Assembly: GCA_019186825.1 (NCBI GenBank)
Contig: JABARP010000012.1
Coordinates: forward strand, 197,532 to 261,531
Direction of reading: 5' to 3'
DNA length: 64,000 nucleotides
Origin: Pyrinomonadaceae bacterium
GTDB taxonomy: Bacteria > Acidobacteriota > Blastocatellia > Pyrinomonadales > Pyrinomonadaceae
Shown: piece by piece, positions 17,674-24,937 of the stretch
How the letters are laid out: each line of letters opens with the position of its first letter
Position numbering within the stretch: the stretch's first letter is position 1
The notes under the pieces: model-generated
The model's database searches: none
What the model was told of the DNA's origin: nothing
The model's input: the letters and a program-made list of their open reading frames with translations, nothing else
Position numbers and translations under genes: made by a program

Positions 17674-18264
17674 ATGGATCGTTACACGCTACTTACCTAC
17701 CTCATCGTTTACCTTACCGTCGCGTTCGTTCTGCCGACGTACCGGGTCTGGAAACGCACAGGGCTCAACCCCGTCACGTTCGGCGGAACCGATAGCGCCC
17801 ACGATTATGTGGGGATGCTGTTCAAGATGGTGATGCTGATCCTATTGCTCGCGACCGGCGCGAGGGCGTTGCTCCCCGCGGTCGATGAGTACCTGATACC
17901 GATATCCTGGCTTGAAATCGATCTCTTTCGGTACGTCGGCTACGCCCTGCTCCTCGCCTCGCTCGTATGGGTCGTGACGGCCCAGGTCCAAATGGCCGAC
18001 TCGTGGCGGATCGGGATCGACTCCTCGAAGACGCAACTCGCGAGTACGGGCCTTTTCGGTGTCTCGCGGAACCCGATCTTCCTCGGGATGGTGGGCACCT
18101 TGCTGGGCCTCTTGCTCGTGCTGCCGAACGCATTGACGCTTACGATTTTCGCTCTAGGTTTTGCACTGATGCAGATTCAGGTGCGTCTGGAAGAAGAATT
18201 CTTACGACGGTCGCAAGAGGGCGAATACGAGGAATACGCGAATCGAGTGCGGCGTTGGTTGTGA
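17674..18264 (+). CDS. Isoprenylcysteine carboxyl methyltransferase-like membrane protein
   Basis: 196 residues with about five helices and the family C-terminus: GVSRNPIFLGM near the SAM pocket and RLEEEFLRRSQEGEYEEYANRVRRWL (shown in part: EEYANRVRRWL). This is the ICMT/PEMT superfamily, which includes S- and N-methylating membrane enzymes such as MddA-type thiol methyltransferases. The substrate here is unknown. It starts seven bases after the small basic protein, so it is co-transcribed with the HMA-CDF gene. Confidence 0.82.
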   Translation: MDRYTLLTYLIVYLTVAFVLPTYRVWKRTGLNPVTFGGTDSAHDYVGMLFKMVMLILLLATGARALLPAVDEYLIPISWLEIDLFRYVGYALLLASLVWVVTAQVQMADSWRIGIDSSKTQLASTGLFGVSRNPIFLGMVGTLLGLLLVLPNALTLTIFALGFALMQIQVRLEEEFLRRSQEGEYEEYANRVRRWL

Positions 18265-18314
18265 GATCGGCCATCGGATACATTTGAGGCTCGCACGATC
18301 GCTGGAGGAATTTA

Positions 18315-18677
18315 ATGTTTTTGACCATAAAGGAACTTGTCACGTACGTCCCGTCCGAGGATTTCGGTGTTTCGCAGCGCTTTTACCGGGTCCTCGGTTT
18401 CGAATTGACGGAGGGCTGGGGCGGGACGATGGATTGCAGACTCGGAAACGCCGTCTTCCGACTGCAGAACTATTACAACAAGGACTGGGCGGAGAATTTC
18501 ATGATGAAGTTCGATGTCGATGACATCGAAGCGTGGCATGCGCACGCGAAAGTGGTGATCGACAACGGCGACTTCGGTAACGCACGGTACGATAAGGCGA
18601 TCGAGTTGGTGGGCGGCGATACGAAGATCTTTCACGTTTGGGACCCGTGCGGGGTTTTGCTGATTTTTATCGGCTAG
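18315..18677 (+). CDS. VOC (glyoxalase/bleomycin-resistance) family protein
   Basis: 120 residues with the paired beta-alpha-beta modules of the vicinal oxygen chelate fold: VTYVPSEDFGVSQRFYRVLGFEL at the start (seen in part) and HVWDPCGVLLIFIG at the end. A GGAGG site lies 8 bases before the ATG. The usual metal ligands are not clearly conserved, and this short form resembles antibiotic-binding or unknown VOC proteins. It ends the region-3 genes. Between it and the merR promoter (18678-18854) I see no supported feature. Confidence 0.8.
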   Translation: MFLTIKELVTYVPSEDFGVSQRFYRVLGFELTEGWGGTMDCRLGNAVFRLQNYYNKDWAENFMMKFDVDDIEAWHAHAKVVIDNGDFGNARYDKAIELVGGDTKIFHVWDPCGVLLIFIG

Positions 18678-18854
18678 CCGATTTAGAGGTCTCAGGAGCG
18701 CGGCGCATACATGATCACACTCACCCCCTAGGATCCAAATGCCGCCGCCCAGAATATCCCAAACGTCACGCTCAACGCTGTCAATCCACCAACCCCAGCG
18801 TATTGATAGGACAAAGACGCCGAATGGTGTAGCAACCATGGCGAAAAAACTGAC

Positions 18855-18886
18855 TTGACTCTGGAGTTAGGTCAAGGCTGTACAAT
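18855..18886 (+). promoter_or_regulatory. MerR-type promoter with 20-bp spacer
   Basis: TTGACT at 18855-18860 and TACAAT at 18881-18886 are separated by 20 bases, the over-long spacing that MerR-family activators correct by twisting DNA. TTGAC and GTCAA form an inverted repeat within the element (18855-18859 and 18871-18875). The merR start codon is only eight bases past the -10, so the transcript would be nearly leaderless. Confidence 0.7.
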
Positions 18887-18894
18887 GTTGCTTG

Positions 18895-19332
18895 ATGAAC
18901 AAGTCCTTCCGCATCGGTGAAGTTGCGGAGCGCTGCGACGTCAGCATCGACACGGTCCGGTATTACGAACGCCGCAGGCTACTCCCGGAAGCGCCGCGGA
19001 CCGCGGGCGGATATCGCCTGTTCGGTTCGGAGGCGATCGAACGCATCACCTTCATCAAGCAGGCACAGGATCTCGGTTTCACGCTGGAGGAGATCTCGAC
19101 GCTTCTTTCGGCCGATGGGACGAGCGATTGCCGACACGTCCACGACCTGCTCGACGTGAAGCTGGCGGACCTGGACGCGCGGTTGAAAGCGATGCAAGCG
19201 TTTCGCCGAAAACTCAAGCATTACCTCGACGAATGCGAGGTGGAATTGAAGGAGCATCCTAACTCGGAGGAATGTCCGGTCATCGATGAAATAGCACACT
19301 CATCCCGAGCTGATCACAAATTGAAGTACTAA
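18895..19332 (+). CDS. merR: MerR-family metal-responsive activator, mercury type
   Basis: 145 residues from ATG 18895 (a TTG one codon earlier is in frame). The winged helix reads FRIGEVAERCDVSIDTVRYYE and is followed by a dimerisation helix and a C-terminal metal loop. Three cysteines, C79 (DGTSDC), C114 (LDEC) and C127 (EECPVI), sit where MerR proteins bind Hg(II): one from one subunit and two from the other. This and the MerT-MerP fusion downstream support mercury. Other divalent metals (Pb, Cd) cannot be excluded. Its own long-spacer promoter lies directly upstream and would drive the whole module. Confidence 0.88.
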   Translation: MNKSFRIGEVAERCDVSIDTVRYYERRRLLPEAPRTAGGYRLFGSEAIERITFIKQAQDLGFTLEEISTLLSADGTSDCRHVHDLLDVKLADLDARLKAMQAFRRKLKHYLDECEVELKEHPNSEECPVIDEIAHSSRADHKLKY

Positions 19333-19343
19333 ATGACGCAATA

Positions 19344-19979
19344 ATGAATGAACTATCAGTTATGAGAAAAGAGAACGTATTAATGGGAGGCGGAGTCGCA
19401 GCGGCAATCGTCTCTAGTCTTTGTTGCATTTTGCCGTTGATCGCCGCTACTCTTGGCATCGGAAGCATCGGCATCGCGTCGGCTTCTGAAACGTTGCGAC
19501 CATATTTGTTGGTATTGGCGTCCGCGGCCCTCGCCTATGTATTTTACCGTGTTTATTTTCGCCGAGAGGAATGTGCTCCGGACGACAGTTGTGCCTCTAA
19601 GCCGGTCGATAAGATCAACCAGATCTCGCTTTGGATGGCGACTGCGGTTATAGTCGCGTTCGCACTAGCACCGTACTACACCGGCTATATCGCAGCGGCA
19701 ATCACCGCGCCGCGCCTTCCAACGACCGCATCCGCACCTGTTATCGCGCCGCCGCCGGATGAGTCTTCTTCTAAAAACACTATTGTCCTTAATGTACGCG
19801 GTATGACTTGCGACGCTTGTGAAACGCACATAGAGGTCCCGCTCAGAAGGCTGCATGGCGTTGCCTCGGCCGACGCCGATTATAAAAAACATAACGTGAC
19901 GGTCGTTTACGATCCCGCACAGGTCACGGTTGAGAGGATCAAGGAAACGATAACAGCGACTGGTTACGAGCTAATCTGA
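19344..19979 (+). CDS. MerT-MerP fusion mercuric ion transporter
   Basis: 211 residues. The N-terminal part is a MerT-like membrane protein with the vicinal pair in TM1 (SSLCCILPL, C27-C28) and a second pair on the loop (C77, C83). A third helix leads to a Pro/Ala-rich linker, and the C-terminal 65 residues are a MerP-type HMA domain with GMTCDACETHIE (C156, C159). Hg(II) would be passed from the HMA domain through the Cys pairs into the cytosol. MerT and MerP are separate proteins in Tn501-type operons; fused forms are known in some lineages. It lies 11 bases after merR. Confidence 0.88.
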   Translation: MNELSVMRKENVLMGGGVAAAIVSSLCCILPLIAATLGIGSIGIASASETLRPYLLVLASAALAYVFYRVYFRREECAPDDSCASKPVDKINQISLWMATAVIVAFALAPYYTGYIAAAITAPRLPTTASAPVIAPPPDESSSKNTIVLNVRGMTCDACETHIEVPLRRLHGVASADADYKKHNVTVVYDPAQVTVERIKETITATGYELI

Positions 19980-19985
19980 ATAAGC

Positions 19986-21338
19986 ATGGGAGACCATAAC
20001 TTTGATCTCGTCGTGATCGGAACCGGAGCGGGCGGGTCAACCGTGGCGCATAAATGTCGGAAGGCGGGCTGGAACGTCGCGATAGTCGATTCCAATCCGT
20101 TCGGCGGCACATGCGCGTTGCGTGGATGTGATCCTAAAAAAGTACTCGTCGGCGCCGCCGAGCTTATCGATTGGAATAGCCGCATGAAGGGAAAAGGCTT
20201 TTCCGCTAATGTGGAGATCGACTGGCAGCAGCTAATGGAGTTCAAGAACACTTTCACCGGGCCGGTTCCCGCAAGCACAGAAACGACATTTACAAAGGCG
20301 GGTATTGCCACGTTTCACGGTCGCGCGCGTTTACTCGATAAGACGATCGTTAAGATCGGTGCGGACACGCTGATAGGTCGACACATCCACGTTGCTGCCG
20401 GAGCTAAACCGGCCGTCTTGGGGATCGCGGGCGAGGAACATTTCACGACGAGCACCCAGTTTCTTGAAACCCAACAACTTCCGAAGCGGATCATTTTCAT
20501 CGGGGGCGGTTACATCTCTTTTGAATTCGCGCATGTCGCTGCGCGGGCCAACGCGAAGGTTCGAATCGTTCATCGTGGAACCCGTCCGCTCGAAGGTTTC
20601 GATTCGGACCTTGTGGACACATTGTTGCGGGCGACACGGGACTTGGGCGTCGAAGTCAATTTGGGCGCGACAGTGGAATCTGTTCGAAAGGACGGCGAGC
20701 AGTTTATCGTAACCGCGTCTACTTCCAATTCGAGCGAAACCTTTGAGGCTGACATGGTCGTACACGGAGCGGGGCGTGTTCCAGACATCGATGATATGCA
20801 TCTCGAAACCGCCGAGGTCGAGAGAGGAAAAAAGGGAATACTGGTGAATGAATTTTTACAGAGCGTCTCGAACCCGCTCGTATTTGCGGCGGGTGACGCG
20901 GCGGACGGCGGCGGATTGCCGCTTACGCCTGTCGCGACAATGCAGGGACACGTCGTAGCGAGCAACCTGCTAAAAGGTAATCATCGCCGGCCTGATTATC
21001 GTGGAATCGGCACCGCCGTTTTCACGATCCCGCCGATGGCTTCCGTCGGATTAATGGAAGATGATGCGACAAAGGAAGGCCTCGACTTCGACGTCAAGTA
21101 TGAAGACACTTCCGGCTGGTATTCGTCTAAACGGGTCGGATTGAAATATTCGGCTTATAAGACCCTGGTCGAAAAGGGCACTGGTCGAATCTTAGGGGCT
21201 CATCTTTTAGGTGCACACGCAGATGAGGCCATTAACATTTTCGCCCTCGCGATCCGTAACGGGCTAAGCGCCAAGGATTTGAAAACGATGGTCTATGCGT
21301 ATCCGACAAGCGCCTCGGACATCAGTTACATGGTTTAG
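19986..21338 (+). CDS. FAD-dependent pyridine-nucleotide disulfide oxidoreductase, MerA-related
   Basis: 450 residues. FAD-binding GTGAGGSTVAHKC begins the protein; the redox pair is FGGTCALRGCDPKK (C43, C48); a second Rossmann motif FIGGGYISFEFA binds NAD(P)H; and VFAAGDAADGGG closes the FAD site. It matches the glutathione reductase/MerA superfamily and sits in the mercury module. However, the C-terminus (YPTSASDISYMV) lacks the vicinal CC pair that MerA uses to take up Hg(II), and there is no N-terminal HMA domain. It may be a divergent mercuric reductase, or reduce a different disulfide or selenylsulfide, for example in the thioredoxin-like protein downstream. Confidence 0.85.
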   Translation: MGDHNFDLVVIGTGAGGSTVAHKCRKAGWNVAIVDSNPFGGTCALRGCDPKKVLVGAAELIDWNSRMKGKGFSANVEIDWQQLMEFKNTFTGPVPASTETTFTKAGIATFHGRARLLDKTIVKIGADTLIGRHIHVAAGAKPAVLGIAGEEHFTTSTQFLETQQLPKRIIFIGGGYISFEFAHVAARANAKVRIVHRGTRPLEGFDSDLVDTLLRATRDLGVEVNLGATVESVRKDGEQFIVTASTSNSSETFEADMVVHGAGRVPDIDDMHLETAEVERGKKGILVNEFLQSVSNPLVFAAGDAADGGGLPLTPVATMQGHVVASNLLKGNHRRPDYRGIGTAVFTIPPMASVGLMEDDATKEGLDFDVKYEDTSGWYSSKRVGLKYSAYKTLVEKGTGRILGAHLLGAHADEAINIFALAIRNGLSAKDLKTMVYAYPTSASDISYMV

Positions 21339-21345
21339 TGAATTT

Positions 21346-21585
21346 ATGATAAATGTTGCCGACAACACCGAATTCGAATCCGAAATTACATGTCCTCGGT
21401 GCGGTCACAAAAAGACCGAGATCATGCCCACGGACTCGTGCGTCTTTTTCTATGAGTGCGAAGGCTGCCAAGCCATGTTCAAACCTCTTCCCGGCGATTG
21501 CTGCGTATTTTGTTCCTACGGATCGATTCCGTGTCCGCCGAAAACGACGTGCGCGGTTTGTTCCGAACATTTACCGACGCTCTAA
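21346..21585 (+). CDS. Small Cys-rich GDCCVxC-domain protein
   Basis: 79 residues from ATG 21346, eight bases after the flavoprotein stop. It contains an N-terminal CPRCGHKK ribbon, a CVFFYECEGC segment and the signature LPGDCCVFCSYGSIPCPP, with a final CAVC. This family is often seen in mer operons, and some members replace Cys with Sec at the GDC position; here all are Cys codons. Its biochemical role is unknown; binding of Hg(II) or other soft metals is likely from the cysteine content. A second copy of the domain is fused to the gene at 21961. Confidence 0.85.
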   Translation: MINVADNTEFESEITCPRCGHKKTEIMPTDSCVFFYECEGCQAMFKPLPGDCCVFCSYGSIPCPPKTTCAVCSEHLPTL

Positions 21586-21595
21586 ACTATTAATC

Positions 21596-21973
21596 ATGGC
21601 CAGGAACATTCTCGATAAGGTCGGATCGGTCGGAGCCCTCGTGGCGGGCGCCGCGGTGCCTTGTTGTTTTCCGTTTCTCAGCCTCGCGGGATCCATCCTG
21701 GGGTTGAGTTTTCTCGCACCATACGAGAGCTACGTTCTATACGCGATGCAGGTGTTCGTGGTCGTCGCCTTGATCGGCGCGGTCGTCGCGTACCGGGGCC
21801 ATCGAAAGGTTCTTCCGTTGATCCTCGGCGTGTTGTCGGTACTGGCGGTGCTTTATTCGCTCAACGCCGGTATGAATGTCAAGATCTTGTACCCGGGTCT
21901 CGCCGGCCTCGTGGTCGTTGCGATTTGGAATTCAATTGAGGCTAGGCGTTGTGCAGAGACATGTCAGAGGTAA
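21596..21973 (+). CDS. MerC-like mercury transport membrane protein
   Basis: 125 residues from ATG 21596, with four predicted helices. TM1 carries GAAVPCCFPFLSLAGSILGL (C23-C24), the Cys pair and Pro of the MerC type, and a charged loop follows (YRGHRK). It would let Hg(II) cross the inner membrane, in addition to the MerT-MerP fusion. The final residues CAETCQR hold two more cysteines on the cytosolic side. The next gene starts inside its last codons. Assignment rests on the Cys motif, topology and context. Confidence 0.8.
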   Translation: MARNILDKVGSVGALVAGAAVPCCFPFLSLAGSILGLSFLAPYESYVLYAMQVFVVVALIGAVVAYRGHRKVLPLILGVLSVLAVLYSLNAGMNVKILYPGLAGLVVVAIWNSIEARRCAETCQR

Positions 21974-23589
21974 TGCCCGTTCTAGATCATAAGCAGGAAA
22001 CTAATACCGATAGTGTACACGAGAGTCTCTCGCACGCGGTGAGTCTGACCGTTCTGGAACTGGACGCTAACCCGCAGAAGTTGGTGCCGGCGTTTCTTCT
22101 TGCGAATCTCATGTCCCCGGCACTGTGGGATTGGCGGAACGAGAAACGCGCCGCAAACGAGCAAGGTGTCCTGAACAGCCCCCGCAACCGGTTGAATCAG
22201 ATCCAGCGATTTTTCCACCGATACACCTTCACAAACTTGCCCGATCAACCCGGCGGCGATCCGTGGGGGCTGATCTCGTTCAAAGAAGAGGAACAAAGAC
22301 TCGGTGTGGAGTTCGTTCGGAACATTCGGACCGAATACGACACAACGCTCCGACAATTGCATGTCGAGAATCCGGAGTCGCAGTTCGGCCAGATCGTGAA
22401 TGAGCCTTACTACGACCGGGGTCTTTTCCCGAGGCTCAAGAACGAAATATTAGAGGTGATGAACGCGTTCGCCACGACCAACGAGGAAGGGAAGGCTTCC
22501 GGGAAATGTTGGGGGCTCGCGGCGCTCTGGGCGGCGGCCCTGGTCGTTTGGGGCCGCTTTCCCTTGGACCAGGTGGTTATCACCGGGAATCGAGCGCATG
22601 TGTTCGTTTACCTCGACGTGGAGGACGGGCATCTGTTGAACAACACCAAATGGTTCAGCACAACGCGGATCAACAACCAGTCGGAATTGTCGGATTTTGT
22701 CAGGGCGGTTGCTTCCGGTCCGGAAACGACGTTCTTCTATAATCCGTCTTTGGGGATGTGCCATTGCATATCGCGCACTTCGCAGATTCCGCACCATCAG
22801 GTGAAAGACATCTATCGGCGAATAGGCGAGTTCGTCTCCAACCCACTAAAGCATCCCGACCCGGAACAGATTCGATACATCGAACCGTCGCACGCCGTCC
22901 CGGATCCCTTAGACCACGATTCCGCCGAGGGTTACCAGTCCGCGATCCACCAACTGGCTCGTGAATATCCGGGATCGATCTTCGAGTACGCACTTTACGC
23001 GTTCAGAAGTTTGCGCGTTCGGAACCCGGAGGTGTATATTCATGCCGCCCTGCGCGACCCTAACACCGCCGAACTGGCCGCAAAGGTAACGACGCTCGAC
23101 GATGCGTTGTCAATCGTTCACAACATCGAGGGAAATTCATCGATATTCGGGAGCCGCGACCGGATCGCCCTGCCGGATGAGGTCGTTTACTTTAATACCG
23201 GTCACGAGGCGGAAAAGGCGTTGCTTCTGTACACCTTGCTGCGTATGTCATCTATTGAAAATCTCGATAGTTCTCTTTTGCTTATGAAGGACCACAGCCT
23301 CGTGATGGTGAACGGAAGGCCTGTTTACCCGGAAAGCTACGTTTCGTTCGAACGGGATGAAAAGACGGTCGGGGCGGCCCCGACGACGATTAGCCTGAGC
23401 GCGATCATAACTTGCCCGAAGTGCGGATTCGTGAAGGCCGAACAGATGCCGACGAACGCTTGCGTCTTTTTTTACGAATGCACGAACTGCCTGGACCTCC
23501 TTAAGCCGCTCCCCGGCGATTGTTGCGTTTTCTGTTCGTACGGTTCGGTGCAGTGCCCGCCGAAAGGGGCGGGAAACGTCTGTTGTTAG
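21961..23589 (+). CDS. Transglutaminase-like domain fused to C-terminal GDCCVxC domain
   Basis: 542 residues from ATG 21961 (a TTG at 21949 is in frame); it overlaps the MerC-like gene by 13 bases. A helical N-terminus is followed by GKCWGLAALWAAALVVWGRF, then NRAHVFVYLDVEDGHLLNN. The Cys, His and Asn/Asp spacing (about C183, H213, N227/N228) fits a transglutaminase/papain-fold catalytic triad. A helical middle region follows. The last 70 residues (ITCPKCGF...LPGDCCVFCSYGSVQCPP) copy the neighbouring small protein. No signal peptide is visible. I know no described function for this fusion. A role in thiol or peptide chemistry under mercury stress is only a guess. Confidence 0.7.
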   Translation: MSEVMPVLDHKQETNTDSVHESLSHAVSLTVLELDANPQKLVPAFLLANLMSPALWDWRNEKRAANEQGVLNSPRNRLNQIQRFFHRYTFTNLPDQPGGDPWGLISFKEEEQRLGVEFVRNIRTEYDTTLRQLHVENPESQFGQIVNEPYYDRGLFPRLKNEILEVMNAFATTNEEGKASGKCWGLAALWAAALVVWGRFPLDQVVITGNRAHVFVYLDVEDGHLLNNTKWFSTTRINNQSELSDFVRAVASGPETTFFYNPSLGMCHCISRTSQIPHHQVKDIYRRIGEFVSNPLKHPDPEQIRYIEPSHAVPDPLDHDSAEGYQSAIHQLAREYPGSIFEYALYAFRSLRVRNPEVYIHAALRDPNTAELAAKVTTLDDALSIVHNIEGNSSIFGSRDRIALPDEVVYFNTGHEAEKALLLYTLLRMSSIENLDSSLLLMKDHSLVMVNGRPVYPESYVSFERDEKTVGAAPTTISLSAIITCPKCGFVKAEQMPTNACVFFYECTNCLDLLKPLPGDCCVFCSYGSVQCPPKGAGNVCC

Positions 23590-23599
23590 AGGTGTAAAT

Positions 23600-24157
23600 T
23601 TGAAACGCATTTATATCAAGATCGGCGTCGTCGCGGCGGTGCTGCTCGGGTTCGCCGCGCTTGCCCTTTATCAATTCAGCGGCGGGAGCGAGTTTTCCTC
23701 GAACGTCGGCGACCTCAAATCCCAATTCAACGAGGACAAGGGCAAGGTGAGGCTGGTGGTTCTGCTGGCCCCGACCTGAGGGCACTGCCTTCGGGGGGCT
23801 TCCGAAATTCATCAGGTTCTGATGAAGTTGAAAGATCAGGATATCGAGGTTTATTCGGTTTGGGTGCCCATCCTCCCGTCGGATTTCGAACTGACCGTCG
23901 GGCGGGCCACCAAAACGCTCCCCGACCCGCGCGTTCGTCACTACTGGGACGGCGGCGGCGAACTGGTCAAGGGCTATGCTGCCGTATTGGGGATCGACGA
24001 TCAGGCCTGGGACGTCTATCTGCTTTACGATAAAGATGCGGAGTGGAAAGACGGACCGCCGAAGCCTATCTATTGGCAGGAACAATTAGGAATATCGGAA
24101 GAAACGAAGCTGGACGGTGCGAAACTTACAGCCGAGATCAATAAACTGCTGAAATAG
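23600..24157 (+). CDS. Probable selenoprotein: anchored thioredoxin-like protein with UGHC motif
   Basis: Read through the in-frame TGA at 23777-23779, the frame gives 185 residues from TTG 23600. There is an N-terminal membrane anchor or signal (about 5-24), a linker, then VVLLAPT-Sec60-GHCLRGASE and a thioredoxin-like remainder including HYWDGGGEL and WDVYLLYDKDAEW. Sec replaces the first Cys of a CxxC site, the usual place in redox selenoproteins. Protein-like sequence continues in the same frame on both sides, and a hairpin with a G-rich loop follows the UGA. A GAGGTGT site precedes TTG. A nonsense mutation cannot be fully excluded. The start after the TGA (ATG 23822) would lack the active site. 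Confidence 0.75.
23774..23817 (+). other. Candidate bacterial SECIS hairpin
   Basis: The UGA at 23777 sits in an outer arm ACCTGA (23774-23779) that pairs with TCAGGT (23812-23817). An inner stem TTCGG (23790-23794) pairs with CCGAA (23802-23806), leaving a 7-base loop GGGGCTT 16-22 bases after the UGA. This is the place and form expected for SelB recognition in bacteria. Confidence 0.6.
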
Positions 24158-24171
24158 GTTTGTGGGGACGA

Positions 24172-24522
24172 ATGAGAACAGCCCAAAAGATCGCGAGCAT
24201 ACTCATCATCGCCCTCGGTCTCCTTCATTGCTCCTTCACGTTCCGAAACTACTACGGTATTTCGTATGAGGCGGCGTGGTTCCTAGGGACCGGCGTCGCG
24301 ATCGTGCTGGCGGGGTTCTTGAATATTGCTCTCCTCCGCACCGGAGCGCGGGACGTGGTTATCTGGACGATGGCCCTCATCGCGAACGTGTTTTTTCTAC
24401 TCGGGTTCGCCGCCTCGTCGTACATGATGCGGCAGCCGCAGGTGTTCGTGGGGGCCGCACTGTTCCTCACCGCAACGACCTACTGCTTCGTGGTCAAACC
24501 AGCTGAATCTAGGAATTGGTAA
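24172..24522 (+). CDS. Four-helix membrane protein of unknown function
   Basis: 116 residues from ATG 24172, after GGGGACGA. Four hydrophobic helices are evident (about 10-28, 36-58, 64-84, 88-110), with a Cys in the first (LGLLHCSFTF). It starts 14 bases after the selenoprotein and ends the mercury-type module. No family was recognised. It could be a redox partner or a carrier for the anchored selenoprotein; this is context only. Confidence 0.6.
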   Translation: MRTAQKIASILIIALGLLHCSFTFRNYYGISYEAAWFLGTGVAIVLAGFLNIALLRTGARDVVIWTMALIANVFFLLGFAASSYMMRQPQVFVGAALFLTATTYCFVVKPAESRNW

Positions 24523-24673
24523 CGCTGCTGTTCCTGCCCGATGAAACAGCGAGCCACCTCGACGAGCGAGAACTCGGCCCCGATCGGGAAGGGTTGCTGC
24601 TGTCCTTGTGACACGAAATGCAAGGATGGTAACTCCGTATGAAGTGATCGGGATCACTCTTATCCCATTGAAG

Positions 24674-24697
24674 TAGGGGCGACTTTGTTCGCCCCTA
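24674..24697 (+). terminator. Rho-independent terminator after the mercury-type module
   Basis: TAGGGGCGA and TCGCCCCTA form a perfect 9-bp stem with a 6-base loop, followed by ATCTTTT. A second hairpin (AGCGCC at 24707, GGCGCT at 24729) follows. The remainder of 24523-24852 holds no gene I can support. Confidence 0.7.
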
Positions 24698-24852
24698 ATC
24701 TTTTGGAGCGCCTCCCGGCTGAAGGAAGGGCGCTTCACCTTTTCGGTCTCACTGATACCAAGGCCGCCATCGCACTCCGCGCGAAAGCCCACCTAAATCG
24801 GGGTACTAAAGCGTGTCCGACTAGAGGCTTCGCTGGAGAACCATAAATGGGC

Positions 24853-24884
24853 TTGACTCAATACGCGACTACAGGGTTTATCAT
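24853..24884 (+). promoter_or_regulatory. MerR-type promoter of the second merR-family gene
   Basis: TTGACT at 24853-24858 and TATCAT at 24879-24884 are 20 bases apart. The element shares GACTACAG (24867-24874) with the promoter at 25492, at the same distance from the -35, so both are probably bound by the same MerR protein. Confidence 0.6.
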
Positions 24885-24937
24885 TGAATGGTAACCAGAA
24901 TTGCGCTGGGAATTTGTGTAACAGGGGGACAAAAACT

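Noticed and set aside
18720..18839. Hydrophobic minus-strand reading (VFVLSIRWGWWIDS...) before the merR promoter
   Set aside because: It looks like a membrane helix, but the frame runs on into the antisense of the VOC gene and has no supported start or end; a gene remnant is possible but unproved.
19986..21338. A firm merA assignment
   Set aside because: The C-terminal Cys pair and NmerA domain are absent, so only a MerA-related oxidoreductase is claimed.
21961..23589. Organomercurial lyase (MerB)
   Set aside because: The length and the Cys/His/Asn pattern fit a transglutaminase-like fold; the MerB Cys-Asp-Cys arrangement was not found.
23822..24157. A separate gene starting at ATG 23822
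   Set aside because: It would start in the middle of a thioredoxin-like domain and lose the active site; reading through the UGA gives a complete protein.
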